Of a stretch of 64,000 bases of DNA, positions 32,651-41,606 are shown in pieces (within the stretch, counting starts at the first letter, position 1; the number at the start of each line of letters is the position of its first letter). The stretch lies in assembly GCA_963824645.1 (NCBI GenBank), contig CAWGQC010000008.1:1-64000 (forward strand), in the 5' to 3' direction. The DNA is from Bog-756 sp963824645. Lineage in GTDB: Bacteria; Actinomycetota; Acidimicrobiia; Acidimicrobiales; RAAP-2. The position numbers and the translations under genes were made by a program. The notes below the pieces were generated by a model that was not told the DNA's origin, did not search any database, and saw nothing but the letters and a program-made list of their open reading frames with translations.

Positions 32651-35600
32651 ATGGCGCGCACATCGCACTCCTTCAGGCGGATCTTCGGCGCATTCGGGGC
32701 ACTCGCGCTCGCCGCGTCGGCGCTCGTGGTGCTGGGCCCGATAGCCGTTCCCGCTGCCCATGCGGGCGGCGCCTGTACCGATACCTGGACCAATACCGGC
32801 GGCGGTGACTGGAACACGGCCGCGGACTGGTCCGAGGGGACTGTCCCCACGATCAGCGACGTGGCCTGCATCACCAACCCCGGCACCTACACGGTGACCC
32901 TTTCCACCACCGAGACGGTCGGTGGCCTGACCCTCGGAGGGACCACGGGCAGCCAAACACTCGAAATTGCCAGTATGGCAATGCTCACCGGCTACGGAAC
33001 CACCACCAACGGTTCCGGAGCTTCGATTGACAATGCCGGTACCTTCATCGTCCCCACCAACCAGACCTTCGACCAGGGGGCCGGTACGACGTCGGGGAAT
33101 CCCATCAGTCTGGCTACGTCCAATCTCAATTTTACCGGCGCGGGAGCCTCGAGCTTTTCCGCCCTCTCCGGCTACGGCCCCGCTGTCACCGGCAACCTCG
33201 CCGCCGATCAGAGTCTGGCCCTCAACTCGACCGACACCGCCTACTTCACAGGCCCACTGACCAATGCCGGCACCATCACCGCCACCGGGTCCGGCTCGGA
33301 GATAGACGTGACGGGCGGAACGTTCACCAACACCGGGCTCCTCGAAGCCGCGTCAGGGAATACCGGTGCGTTGGTCCTTTCCGGGACGTTCGACAACCAG
33401 GGCAGTGGGGCTGACGGCATCGCCGGGGACGGCTCGCTCACCCTGGAGGGGGCGCTGACCAACGAGGGGTCGATCTCGGTGGCCGCCGGGACCACCTTCA
33501 CCAGCGAGGGGGCGCTGACCAATGGCACCGGCACCATCTCGAATGGCGGCACCATGGTGAGTGACTACAACGACAGTTTCACCGAGGGGTCGGGACCAAT
33601 CACCGGCAATCCGGTGTACCTCACGGAGAACGACCTCACCTTCACCGGTACCGGCGCGTCGAGTTTCGTCGGCGCTGACTCCATCTTCGTCAGCGGTAAC
33701 CTTGCCGCCAATCAGAGCTTGGCGCTCACATCGGCCGCCGCCTACTTCACCGGACCCGCAACCAACGCGGGCACCATTTCCGGTTCGGGCTCAGGGTCAG
33801 AGATCGCGGTCACCAGTGGGATCCTCACCAATACCGGCGTGATCGAGGCGGAATCGGGTAGTAGCGGTGCCTTTGTCCTGTCCGGAACGTTCGACAACCA
33901 GGGCAGCGGGACGGACGGCATCATCGGCGACAGCTCGGTCACCCTTGAGGGGACGCTGACCAACGAGGGATCGATTGCGGTGGCCGCCGGGACGACGTTC
34001 ACCAACGAGGGCTCACTGACCAATGGCACCGGCACGATCACCAACGCCGGCACGCTGGTAACCGACTACAGCAACACCTTCTCCGAGGGTTCGGGACCGA
34101 TCTCCGGCCATCCTGTGTACCTCTACGGCAGTTCGCTCATCCTGACCGGAAACGGGCAGGCGGGTTTCGTGGCGGCCGACAATTACGCCCTGTTCATCAC
34201 CGGAGCGCTAGCTCCTCTGCAAACGCTCACTCTCCAGTCGGGCGCAGGTGTCTACGGATTGACTACGAACAACGGGACGATCGATACCCAGCCGGGGTCA
34301 AACGGTGCCACCTTCGAAGGGCCTCTAGCCAACAACGGCACACTCGAGGTCGGCTCCGGTAGCGCCACCACCATTGCCGGCAGCTACACCCAAGGGACCG
34401 GGGGAACGCTCCAGGTCGATATCGGCGATCCGGTCGAATTCGGACGACTCAGCGTGAACGGCACCGCCTCGCTGGCCGGTCAGTTGGTCACCCAGACCAG
34501 CGGCTTCACCCCGACTATCGGAAGTTCGTTCGATGTCATCAACACCGGCGGCAACGCCTTGTCGGGAACGTTCTCGACCACCGCCTTCGGTGCCCAGCCC
34601 TATACAACTCAGTACCAGGTCAATCAGCTCGATCTCATTGCCGCTTCCGGGATGGATGTCACTACGCCCAGCCTGCCTGATGGCCAACTGGGCACCGCCT
34701 ACTCGGCGACGGCCCTCACAACGTCGGGCGGGATCTCGCCGGTCACCTGGACCCTGAACACGAACACGCTTCCGCCCGGTCTCACCCTCTATCCCACCAC
34801 CGGGATCATTTCCGGGACCCCGACCATGGCCGGCACCTTCACCTTCACGGTGACTGCCGATGACTCGAGTACGCCGGTTCCCCAGGTGGCATCAGCCCAG
34901 CTGACCATCACCATCGGTGGGTCCGGGCTGACGGTGACGACGACCTCTCTGCCGGCCGCCCAAGTCGGCGAACCCTACCCCGGCGCTGAGCTCCTCTCCA
35001 CCGGGGGCAACGCCCCGGTCACCTGGTCCGTCACCAAAGGAAAGCTGCCCCAGGGGCTGAATCTGGACAGCGGCACGGGAGCGGTGACGGGAACCCCGAC
35101 CAAGGCGGGTATCAGCACCGTCTCGGTGACCGCCACCGACTCGAGCACGCCCACGCCCGAGACGTCCCGCGCCAACCTAACCATCGCCGTAAGCCCGGCA
35201 TTGTCCGTGACCACCAAATCGCTTCCATCCGGCCAGGTGGGCGTCACCTATCCGGGGGCCACGCTGGCTTCGAGCGGGGGCACCGCTCCGGTCTCCTGGG
35301 CGGTGACCTCGGGGAGCCTGCCCGCCGGCTTGAGCCTCAATACGGCCACCGGAACAATCACCGGCACTCCCACTGGGCCGGGAGCCATCGGAAGCTTCAC
35401 GATGACGGCCACCGACTCCAGTACTCCGGCGGCTCTCACTGCGTCGGCCGGCTTCTCGATCGACGTGGCCAGCCCCCCGCTCAACATCGCATCGTCTATC
35501 ACCGGTGCCAGCGGGGGTTCACTGATCGGTGGCCAGGTGGGCGTTCCCTACCCGGGAGCAACCCTCACCGCCAGCGGCGGGACGGCGCCACTCACCTGGG

Positions 35601-37243
35601 CCGTCACCGCCGGGAGCTTGCCGGCCGGACTCGTCCTCAATGACGCCACCGGCGTCATCTCCGGAACTCCCACCGCCGCCGGCAGTGACAATTTCACGGC
35701 CACCCTCACCGATTCGAGCACGCCCAGCCCTGAGACGGCCAAGGTGAAGTTGTCGATCACCATCACACCGGCTTTGTCCATCACCACCGCATCGTTGCCG
35801 GCCGCCCAGGTGGGTGCGGCCTACACCGGGGTGACCCTCGCCTCGACGGGCGGCACCGCACCGGTGACGTGGGCGGTCACCTCCGGGAAGCTGCCGGCCG
35901 GGCTCAGCATCAACGGCGCCTCCGGTGCCATCACCGGGACACCCAGTTCCCTCGGCTCATCGAAGTTCACAGTCACCGCCACCGACTCGAGCGCGCCGAC
36001 GCCACAGACCGCCACGACGAAACTGTCGATCAACGTCAACGGACCCACCCTCTCGGTCACGACGACGACGCTGCCGGCCGGCTATTTCGGCTCGCTCTAT
36101 GCCGGTGCGACACTTGCCTCAACGGGGGGTACGGCTCCGATCGCCTGGGCCGTCACCTCGGGTTCCCTCCCCGCCGGGCTGAGCCTCAATCCCGCCACCG
36201 GCGCTATCAGCGGCATGCCGGAGGGAGCCGGCGTGGTCACCACGTTCACCGTCACGGCCACCGACTCGAGCACGCCGACGGCACAGACCGCATCGGCCGT
36301 CCTGTCCATAGCGGTGGCCAGCACACCGTTGGCCATTAGCGGCATCTCGGTCTTGGGCGGCATGGTCAGCGCCCTTCCGGGGGGAACGGTGGGCGTGCCC
36401 TATCCGGGCGGGACGCTCGTATCCACCGGGGGAACGGCGCCGATCACCTGGGCGGTGACCAAAGGAAATCTGCCCACTGGGATCAGCCTCAACCCGGGAA
36501 CCGGCGCCTTCACCGGGACGCCCTCCTCTCCCGGGGCGGCCACGTTCACGGTGACAGCCACCGATTCGAGTGGACCCACCCCGCTGACGGCCAAGATCGT
36601 TCTGACCATCGGCGTCGCCGGCGTGCTGACCGTCACGACCAAGTCCCTACCCGGCGCCCAGATCGGTGTCGGGTATCCGGGAGCGACACTGGCTTCGACG
36701 GGGGGGACAGCCCCGGTCACCTGGTCGGTCACCACGGGAACCCTCCCGTCCGGCCTCAGCCTCGATGCGGCGACCGGCGCCGTTACCGGGACGCCGACGG
36801 TGTCGGGCAGCTCGGCATTCACGGTGACAGCCACCGACTCGGGCACTCCCACCGCACTGACCGCCTCGGCCACCTTGTCGATCACCGTGGCCGGTAACCC
36901 GCTGGTCTTCCCCGCCCTGCCCGAACCGGAGGTGAGCGAAGGCGTGGCCTTTACCTGGGCTCTCGAGGTCACCGGCGGGCAGGCGCCCTACACCTGGTCG
37001 GTGCCCAAGTCTGGCGGGAAGCTCCCCCCGGGCCTCACCGTCAACCCATCCACCGGTGTCATATCCGGAACCCCCACCGGCAGCGGACTCTTCACCTTCA
37101 CCGCCACCGTCACTGATTCGCTGCATCAGACCGCCTCGGAGACCTACAACCTGTACGTCAATGGTGTCTTCCCCCTGTTGGTCCTCCCCCTCTCCCCTCA
37201 ATTTCATTCAGACCACCGGGCAACCCGTGTCCGTCGCCATTGA
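32651..37243 (+). CDS. Giant secreted protein with He_PIG Ig-like repeats
   Basis: 1,530 residues from ATG 32651. A Sec signal peptide is visible (FRRIFGAFGALALAASALVVL then VPAAHAGG). Residues about 40-660 form a Gly/Thr/Asn-rich repetitive region of beta-helix character (TNAGTITATGSG, GTFDNQGSGADGI, ALTNEGSISVAAGTTF), containing two closely similar units of about 160 residues. From about 670 there are nine He_PIG/cadherin-like repeats of about 90 residues, each with QVGxxYPGATL, GTAPVTWAVTSGSLPAGLSL, ATGAITGTPT and FTVTATDSSTP. The frame ends abnormally in LVLPLSPQFHSDHRATRVRRH: a tenth repeat continues in another frame (37190-37472), so a C-rich run near 37172-37196 has an indel. It is probably a surface adhesin or cell-wall-associated protein. 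Confidence 0.85.
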   Translation: MARTSHSFRRIFGAFGALALAASALVVLGPIAVPAAHAGGACTDTWTNTGGGDWNTAADWSEGTVPTISDVACITNPGTYTVTLSTTETVGGLTLGGTTGSQTLEIASMAMLTGYGTTTNGSGASIDNAGTFIVPTNQTFDQGAGTTSGNPISLATSNLNFTGAGASSFSALSGYGPAVTGNLAADQSLALNSTDTAYFTGPLTNAGTITATGSGSEIDVTGGTFTNTGLLEAASGNTGALVLSGTFDNQGSGADGIAGDGSLTLEGALTNEGSISVAAGTTFTSEGALTNGTGTISNGGTMVSDYNDSFTEGSGPITGNPVYLTENDLTFTGTGASSFVGADSIFVSGNLAANQSLALTSAAAYFTGPATNAGTISGSGSGSEIAVTSGILTNTGVIEAESGSSGAFVLSGTFDNQGSGTDGIIGDSSVTLEGTLTNEGSIAVAAGTTFTNEGSLTNGTGTITNAGTLVTDYSNTFSEGSGPISGHPVYLYGSSLILTGNGQAGFVAADNYALFITGALAPLQTLTLQSGAGVYGLTTNNGTIDTQPGSNGATFEGPLANNGTLEVGSGSATTIAGSYTQGTGGTLQVDIGDPVEFGRLSVNGTASLAGQLVTQTSGFTPTIGSSFDVINTGGNALSGTFSTTAFGAQPYTTQYQVNQLDLIAASGMDVTTPSLPDGQLGTAYSATALTTSGGISPVTWTLNTNTLPPGLTLYPTTGIISGTPTMAGTFTFTVTADDSSTPVPQVASAQLTITIGGSGLTVTTTSLPAAQVGEPYPGAELLSTGGNAPVTWSVTKGKLPQGLNLDSGTGAVTGTPTKAGISTVSVTATDSSTPTPETSRANLTIAVSPALSVTTKSLPSGQVGVTYPGATLASSGGTAPVSWAVTSGSLPAGLSLNTATGTITGTPTGPGAIGSFTMTATDSSTPAALTASAGFSIDVASPPLNIASSITGASGGSLIGGQVGVPYPGATLTASGGTAPLTWAVTAGSLPAGLVLNDATGVISGTPTAAGSDNFTATLTDSSTPSPETAKVKLSITITPALSITTASLPAAQVGAAYTGVTLASTGGTAPVTWAVTSGKLPAGLSINGASGAITGTPSSLGSSKFTVTATDSSAPTPQTATTKLSINVNGPTLSVTTTTLPAGYFGSLYAGATLASTGGTAPIAWAVTSGSLPAGLSLNPATGAISGMPEGAGVVTTFTVTATDSSTPTAQTASAVLSIAVASTPLAISGISVLGGMVSALPGGTVGVPYPGGTLVSTGGTAPITWAVTKGNLPTGISLNPGTGAFTGTPSSPGAATFTVTATDSSGPTPLTAKIVLTIGVAGVLTVTTKSLPGAQIGVGYPGATLASTGGTAPVTWSVTTGTLPSGLSLDAATGAVTGTPTVSGSSAFTVTATDSGTPTALTASATLSITVAGNPLVFPALPEPEVSEGVAFTWALEVTGGQAPYTWSVPKSGGKLPPGLTVNPSTGVISGTPTGSGLFTFTATVTDSLHQTASETYNLYVNGVFPLLVLPLSPQFHSDHRATRVRRH

Positions 37244-37472
37244 GGTCCGTAACGGCCTACCCCCGTACACGTTCTCGGTAACCAGTGGAAGCTTGCCGCC
37301 GGGCCTTTCGCTGAACAGTGTGACCGGCGTGATCTCCGGCGTTCCTACCAGTGACGGCACCTGGGGTGCGGTTGTCACGGTCAATGACAGCCAGTCACCC
37401 CCAAGTAGTAATTACGCGATCGCTGAAATTTATGATCGGTCCTCCGTCCGGCTGATGTCGTTCGTACTCTGA
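37190..37472 (+). pseudogene. Frameshifted 3' end of the giant Ig-repeat protein
   Basis: This frame reads PLNFIQTTGQPVSVAIEVRN, then LPPYTFSVTSGSLPPGLSL, SVTGVISGVPT and AVVTVNDSQSP, a normal tenth He_PIG repeat. It directly continues the preceding gene in a shifted frame. It has no start of its own, so the break is a mutation or a base-calling error in the CCCCC/CCCC tract. No LPXTG motif or C-terminal membrane anchor is visible. Confidence 0.75.
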
Positions 37473-37525
37473 TCACGGCGACGGGACAGCCACTGCTGGC
37501 TCGGGACGAATCAGCCCAGCCCAGC

Positions 37526-39277
37526 TCAGCCTCGGTTTGCCGTCGGTCGAGGGCCGCGCACCAGATGGCCGGGGCGGGCATCGGTGAGCTCACCATCGGC
37601 CACAACCTCTTCGCCGCTGACCATGGTGGACAGGTAGCCCTCCGAGCGCTGGATGAGTCGGCGGGCCCCGCCGGGGAGGTCGTTGACCTGGGTGGGATGG
37701 AGCAACCGGAGGCGCTCGTAGTCGATGACGTTGAGATCGGCCTTGCGACCGGGAGCGATCACCCCGCGGTCCCCCAGCCCGTAGAGGTCGGCCGGGTCTC
37801 CGGTAAGACGGCGCACGGCCGTCTCGAGGGAGAGACGTGCGCCCCGGGTGCGATCTCGGGTCCAGTAGCTGATGAGGTAGGTGGTCATGCTGGCGTCGCA
37901 CACCAGCCCGACGTGGGCCCCGCCGTCGCCGAGGCCCTGAACGGTCATCGGGTCGCTCATCATTTCGGCCAGCCCGTCGTAGGAGTCACTGGCGTAGTTG
38001 AGGAGCGGGAGCAACAGAAACTCGCGGCCGTCGGATTCGAGCAGTGCGTCGTAACCGACCTCCCACGGGTCCCGACCCTGGCGTCGGGCTACCGACCCGA
38101 TGCTGGCCTCGGTGTCGGGCTCGTAATCGAGCTCGGGACCCAGGGGGAAGAGGCGGTCGAAGGCGCGTCGACCGATCTGGTCCATGGCAAACGGCCCGCT
38201 GTGGTCCGGCAGATCGGCCAGAATGGCTCGGCGAACCTCGGGTCGGCGCAGTGCGACCACCCGGTCGGCCAGCGGGAGGTCGGCGACGGCCCGGTAGGAA
38301 GCACGGTGGCGGAAGGGATTGAGCCGCGACTGGAGGCCCATCAGCACGCCGAAACAGCGGCAGGCCACCTGGGGTCGGATCCGCGCTCCCTCCCGGTTGG
38401 CCGCCCGGACCCGGGCAAACCACGGCTTCCAGTGATCGGGCTCGGTTCCCTGCTGCATGGCCAGGAAGGTGAGCGGGATTCCGCTGCGCCGGCCGAGTTC
38501 GATCATCCAGTCGAGCTCGGCATCCATGGCGTCGTCAGCGTCACCGGCGATCACTCCCCCGACACCCGATGGCACCACCTGAAAGACCCCGTGACCGGCG
38601 GCTCCGACGGCATCCACCAGCGCCGCCAGCTCGTCGACGGCGGCGTAGGTGCCCGGAACGGTGTATCCGTGCACGTCACGATGGCCCGCCGTCCGGCCTG
38701 TCGAGAATCCCAACGCCCCCGCCTGCAGGGCGGCCGTGAGGTTGACGGCCATCGCGGCCACATCATCGGCGCCGGCATCGTCTCGGGCCCGGTCACCCAT
38801 GGCATAGGACCGGAGGGCGGCGTGGGGTACCTGGGTGCCGATGTCGAGGGCGTGGGGCTGGCCGTCGAGAGCATCGAGGTACTGCCCGAAGGTCTCCCAG
38901 CCCCAGGTCATGCCTTCGCTGAGGGCGGTGCCGGGAATGTCCTCGACCCCCTCCATCACCTCGATGAGAGCGTCTTGTCCGTCCGAACGCACCGGGGCGA
39001 AGCCGACGCCGCAGTTGCCCATCACCGCCGTGGTCACGCCGTGCCAGCACGACGGCGTGAGATGGGGGTCCCAGGTGGCCTGGCCGTCGTAATGGGTGTG
39101 GATGTCGACGAATCCCGGGGTCACCACCAGCCCGTCGGCGTCGATCCGGCGACGCCCTATGCCATCCACCCGGCCGACCTCGGTGATCAACCCGTCGCTG
39201 ACCGCCACATCGGCGACTCGGGCCGTCATACCGGTGCCGTCCACGATGAGCCCGCCGCGGATTACCAGGTCGTGCAT
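37526..39277 (-). CDS. Amidohydrolase (N-acyl-D-amino-acid deacylase type)
   Basis: 583 residues, the usual length for D-aminoacylase-like amidohydrolases. The N-terminal beta-sandwich (DLVIRGGLIVDGTG, VVTPGFVDIHTHYDGQ) carries the HxH metal motif. Further motifs are GVTTAVMGNCGVGFAP, GFSTGR, and GLGDGGAHVGLVCD with the catalytic-type Asp. The C-terminal GVIAPGRKADLNVIDYERL returns to the sandwich. The family hydrolyses N-acyl amides or cyclic amides; the substrate here is unknown. ATG 39277 (MHDLVIRGG) is the start, although the frame runs further upstream. It is convergent with the Ig-repeat gene and divergent from the cyclase cluster. Confidence 0.9.
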   Translation of the reverse strand: MHDLVIRGGLIVDGTGMTARVADVAVSDGLITEVGRVDGIGRRRIDADGLVVTPGFVDIHTHYDGQATWDPHLTPSCWHGVTTAVMGNCGVGFAPVRSDGQDALIEVMEGVEDIPGTALSEGMTWGWETFGQYLDALDGQPHALDIGTQVPHAALRSYAMGDRARDDAGADDVAAMAVNLTAALQAGALGFSTGRTAGHRDVHGYTVPGTYAAVDELAALVDAVGAAGHGVFQVVPSGVGGVIAGDADDAMDAELDWMIELGRRSGIPLTFLAMQQGTEPDHWKPWFARVRAANREGARIRPQVACRCFGVLMGLQSRLNPFRHRASYRAVADLPLADRVVALRRPEVRRAILADLPDHSGPFAMDQIGRRAFDRLFPLGPELDYEPDTEASIGSVARRQGRDPWEVGYDALLESDGREFLLLPLLNYASDSYDGLAEMMSDPMTVQGLGDGGAHVGLVCDASMTTYLISYWTRDRTRGARLSLETAVRRLTGDPADLYGLGDRGVIAPGRKADLNVIDYERLRLLHPTQVNDLPGGARRLIQRSEGYLSTMVSGEEVVADGELTDARPGHLVRGPRPTANRG

Positions 39278-39477
39278 GGTGGGCAGTCTAGGGATGCCGC
39301 CGCCGCAGCCACCGCCGGGGTCGACGCCGACCCTCACGGTCGGTCGACTCCTGAACACCGGCTGTGGCAGCTGGACAGAACGGTGGCCGTCCACCGGCTG
39401 AAGTGTGGCTGGCACCAAGGCCGCCGACGTGCTCCCGCCCTGGGACGCGGGTCCCGCATGTGGCATAACTATTGATC
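39278..39477. promoter_or_regulatory. Divergent promoter region, amidohydrolase / cyclase operon
   Basis: A 200 bp gap between two divergent genes that must hold both promoters. GCATAACTATTGATCATG immediately precedes the cyclase start and may contain a TAACTATT-type -10 element. No clear operator palindrome was found. Confidence 0.4.
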
Positions 39478-40866
39478 ATGGGCAGCGATGAGACCGTCTT
39501 CGGGGCCACCATCGACGTCTTCCTGGCCGACGACAACATCATCGTGCGGGAGGGCGTACGGACCCTGCTCGAGCGTGAACACGATCTCCGGGTGGTCGGC
39601 TCCGCCGAGGACTACGACGGCCTGATCGAGGGCGTGCTGGTCACCCTGCCCCATGTCCTGGTCACCGATATCCGTATGCCTCCGACCTTCCGCAGCGAGG
39701 GCATAGAAGCCGCACGCGAAGTACGCCAGCGGTGCCCGGGGACCGGAGTGGTCATCCTGTCCCAGTATGACGATCCCGAATACGCCGTCTCCCTCCTGGC
39801 CGAGGGCGCGGCCGGCTACGGCTACCTGCTCAAGGACCACATCGCCGAGGGCAACCAGCTGGTCGACGCAGTGCGGGCCGTAGCCACCGGCGGGACCGCA
39901 CTCGATCCGTCCATCGTGGAAGCGCTGGTCGAACCGGTGACCACCCGTGGTGGGCTCACCGGCCCGGAGGAATCGCTCCTCGGTTGGGTGGCGGAGGGCA
40001 AGCCGATCAAGGCCATTGCCGCCGCCGAGCAGACGACGCCGGAAGCTGTCGACGCTCAGGTGGAGGCCCTCTTCGTCAAGCTGGCCCAGGGAGTGTCGGC
40101 TGGAACCGAGGGAGCCATCCGCCGCCTCAGGCTTCTTCACCAGTGCATCGTCGATCGGGAGGAGCAGGGTGAGTCGCTGTCCCGCCTCCTGCCCGGCGGC
40201 CTGGCCGAAAAGCTGCGGCGCGACGGCCGGGACATCGGTAAGACCGAGGTGGTCGAGGTCACCGTGCTGATGAGCGACATCCGGTCCTACTCGACCATTG
40301 CCGAACATGCCGACCCGAGCCAGCTGGCCGGACAGCTCAACGTGCATCGGGCGGCCATGAACAAGGCCATCCTGGGGCAGGGGGGAACCATCATGCAGTT
40401 CGTGGGCGATGCGGTCATGGCGGTGTTCGGGGCGCCCTTCTCTCAACCCGACCACGCCGATCGAGCGCTGCGGGCCACGGCCGATGCCCACCGCCTGCAG
40501 GCCGAGGTCAATGACTCCTGGATTCAGGACGGGCTGCCCCCCTTCGGACTGGGACTCGGGCTCTCTACCGGTGAGGCCGCCGCCGCCCTCCTCGGGACCG
40601 AGGAACGGCTCGAGTACACACTGGTCGGGGACACGGTCAACCTGGCACAGCGTCTGCAGCAGTTGGCTGAATCGGGGGAGACTGTGGTGAGCCAGACCAC
40701 CATGGACGCTCTGGCCCAACCGACGGAGGCGACACTCTTGCCCGAGCAGCTGGTCAAAGGGAGGGATACGCCCGTGCGGGCCTGGTTGATCGCCCGCCAG
40801 GTGCCGAAGGTGCCGACCATGGTCCCCGCCGTCAGCGCTGTCGACGGCCGTTCCGGAGGATCTTGA
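39478..40866 (+). CDS. Response regulator-class III nucleotidyl cyclase fusion
   Basis: 462 residues. Residues 10-130 are a receiver domain: DVFLADDNIIVREGV acidic pair, phospho-acceptor D in VTDIRMPP, and the K of YLLKDH. Residues about 150-225 look like a degenerate LuxR-type HTH (LTGPEESLLGWVAEGKPIKAIA). Residues 255-450 are a class III cyclase: metal Asp in LMSDIRSY and FVGDAVMAVFG, and the transition-state Asn and Arg in GDTVNLAQRLQ. The substrate-specifying Lys and Asp are replaced by Gln (IMQFVGD) and Glu (LEYTLVG). ATG 39478 is preferred over TTG 39472. The stop overlaps the start of the ABC ATPase (TTGATGA), and the operon continues to a histidine kinase. Phosphorylation probably controls cyclic nucleotide synthesis. 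Confidence 0.88.
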   Translation: MGSDETVFGATIDVFLADDNIIVREGVRTLLEREHDLRVVGSAEDYDGLIEGVLVTLPHVLVTDIRMPPTFRSEGIEAAREVRQRCPGTGVVILSQYDDPEYAVSLLAEGAAGYGYLLKDHIAEGNQLVDAVRAVATGGTALDPSIVEALVEPVTTRGGLTGPEESLLGWVAEGKPIKAIAAAEQTTPEAVDAQVEALFVKLAQGVSAGTEGAIRRLRLLHQCIVDREEQGESLSRLLPGGLAEKLRRDGRDIGKTEVVEVTVLMSDIRSYSTIAEHADPSQLAGQLNVHRAAMNKAILGQGGTIMQFVGDAVMAVFGAPFSQPDHADRALRATADAHRLQAEVNDSWIQDGLPPFGLGLGLSTGEAAAALLGTEERLEYTLVGDTVNLAQRLQQLAESGETVVSQTTMDALAQPTEATLLPEQLVKGRDTPVRAWLIARQVPKVPTMVPAVSAVDGRSGGS

Positions 40867-41606
40867 TGAGCGTGGTCGACACCATCGAACCGGGTGGCGA
40901 CGTCTTGATCGTGGAAGGCCTGCGGAAGACCTTCGAGGCCGAGAACGCGCCGGTGCGGGCACTGCGCGGCGCCAACCTGCGGGTCCCGGCGGGGGACTTC
41001 GTGGCCCTCATGGGCCCGTCCGGATGTGGCAAGTCCACCCTTCTCAACCTGGTGGCGGGTCTCGATGTGGCCGACGAGGGAACCATCAGCGTGGGCGGCC
41101 ATCTGGTGACCGGCCGCACCGAGGACGAGCTCTCCCTCATCCGCCGCCGCCACATCGGGATCGTCTTCCAGTTCTTCAACCTGTTGGAGGGCATGACCGC
41201 CCTCGAGAACGTGGCCCTACCCGCCATCATCGCCGGCGCCAAGCGTCGGCCGGCCGAGAGCCGAGCCCGCGACCTCCTCGATCTGCTGGGCGTGGGCGAC
41301 AAGGCCGGTGCCGTACCCGGCTCCCTGTCCGGCGGCCAGCGCCAGCGACTGGCCATCGCCCGGGCCCTGGCCAACGAACCCACGCTCTTGCTGGCTGACG
41401 AGCCCACCGGCGCCCTCGACTCGGACAGCGGACATGAGATTGTCGAGTTGCTGTCCCGGTTGCACCGCGGCGGCCAGACCATCGTTCTGGTCACCCACGA
41501 TGACGAGGTGGCCCAGGCGGCCGAACACCTGATCACCATGCGGGACGGTCGGATGGTCGAGGAGCCGGACCGCCAACCGGCGGGTGTCCTCGACGACGTC
41601 CGGTGA
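40866..41606 (+). CDS. ABC transporter ATP-binding protein (MacB/LolD type)
   Basis: A 246-residue ATPase: Walker A GPSGCGKSTLLN, Q-loop IVFQFFNLLEGMTALENVALP, signature LSGGQRQRLAIARA, Walker B LLLADEPTGALDSDSG and H-loop VTHDD. Its likely partner is the FtsX-type permease on the opposite strand at 45086-47557, because no permease lies in its own operon. It is coupled at both ends: to the cyclase gene by a one-base overlap and to the histidine kinase by GTGA. Confidence 0.91.
   Translation: MSVVDTIEPGGDVLIVEGLRKTFEAENAPVRALRGANLRVPAGDFVALMGPSGCGKSTLLNLVAGLDVADEGTISVGGHLVTGRTEDELSLIRRRHIGIVFQFFNLLEGMTALENVALPAIIAGAKRRPAESRARDLLDLLGVGDKAGAVPGSLSGGQRQRLAIARALANEPTLLLADEPTGALDSDSGHEIVELLSRLHRGGQTIVLVTHDDEVAQAAEHLITMRDGRMVEEPDRQPAGVLDDVR

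Noticed and set aside
37565..39475. 636-residue plus-strand open frame
   Set aside because: Antisense shadow of the amidohydrolase gene, whose metal motifs and family length are convincing.
39469..40962. 497-residue minus-strand open frame
   Set aside because: Antisense shadow of the receiver-cyclase gene.
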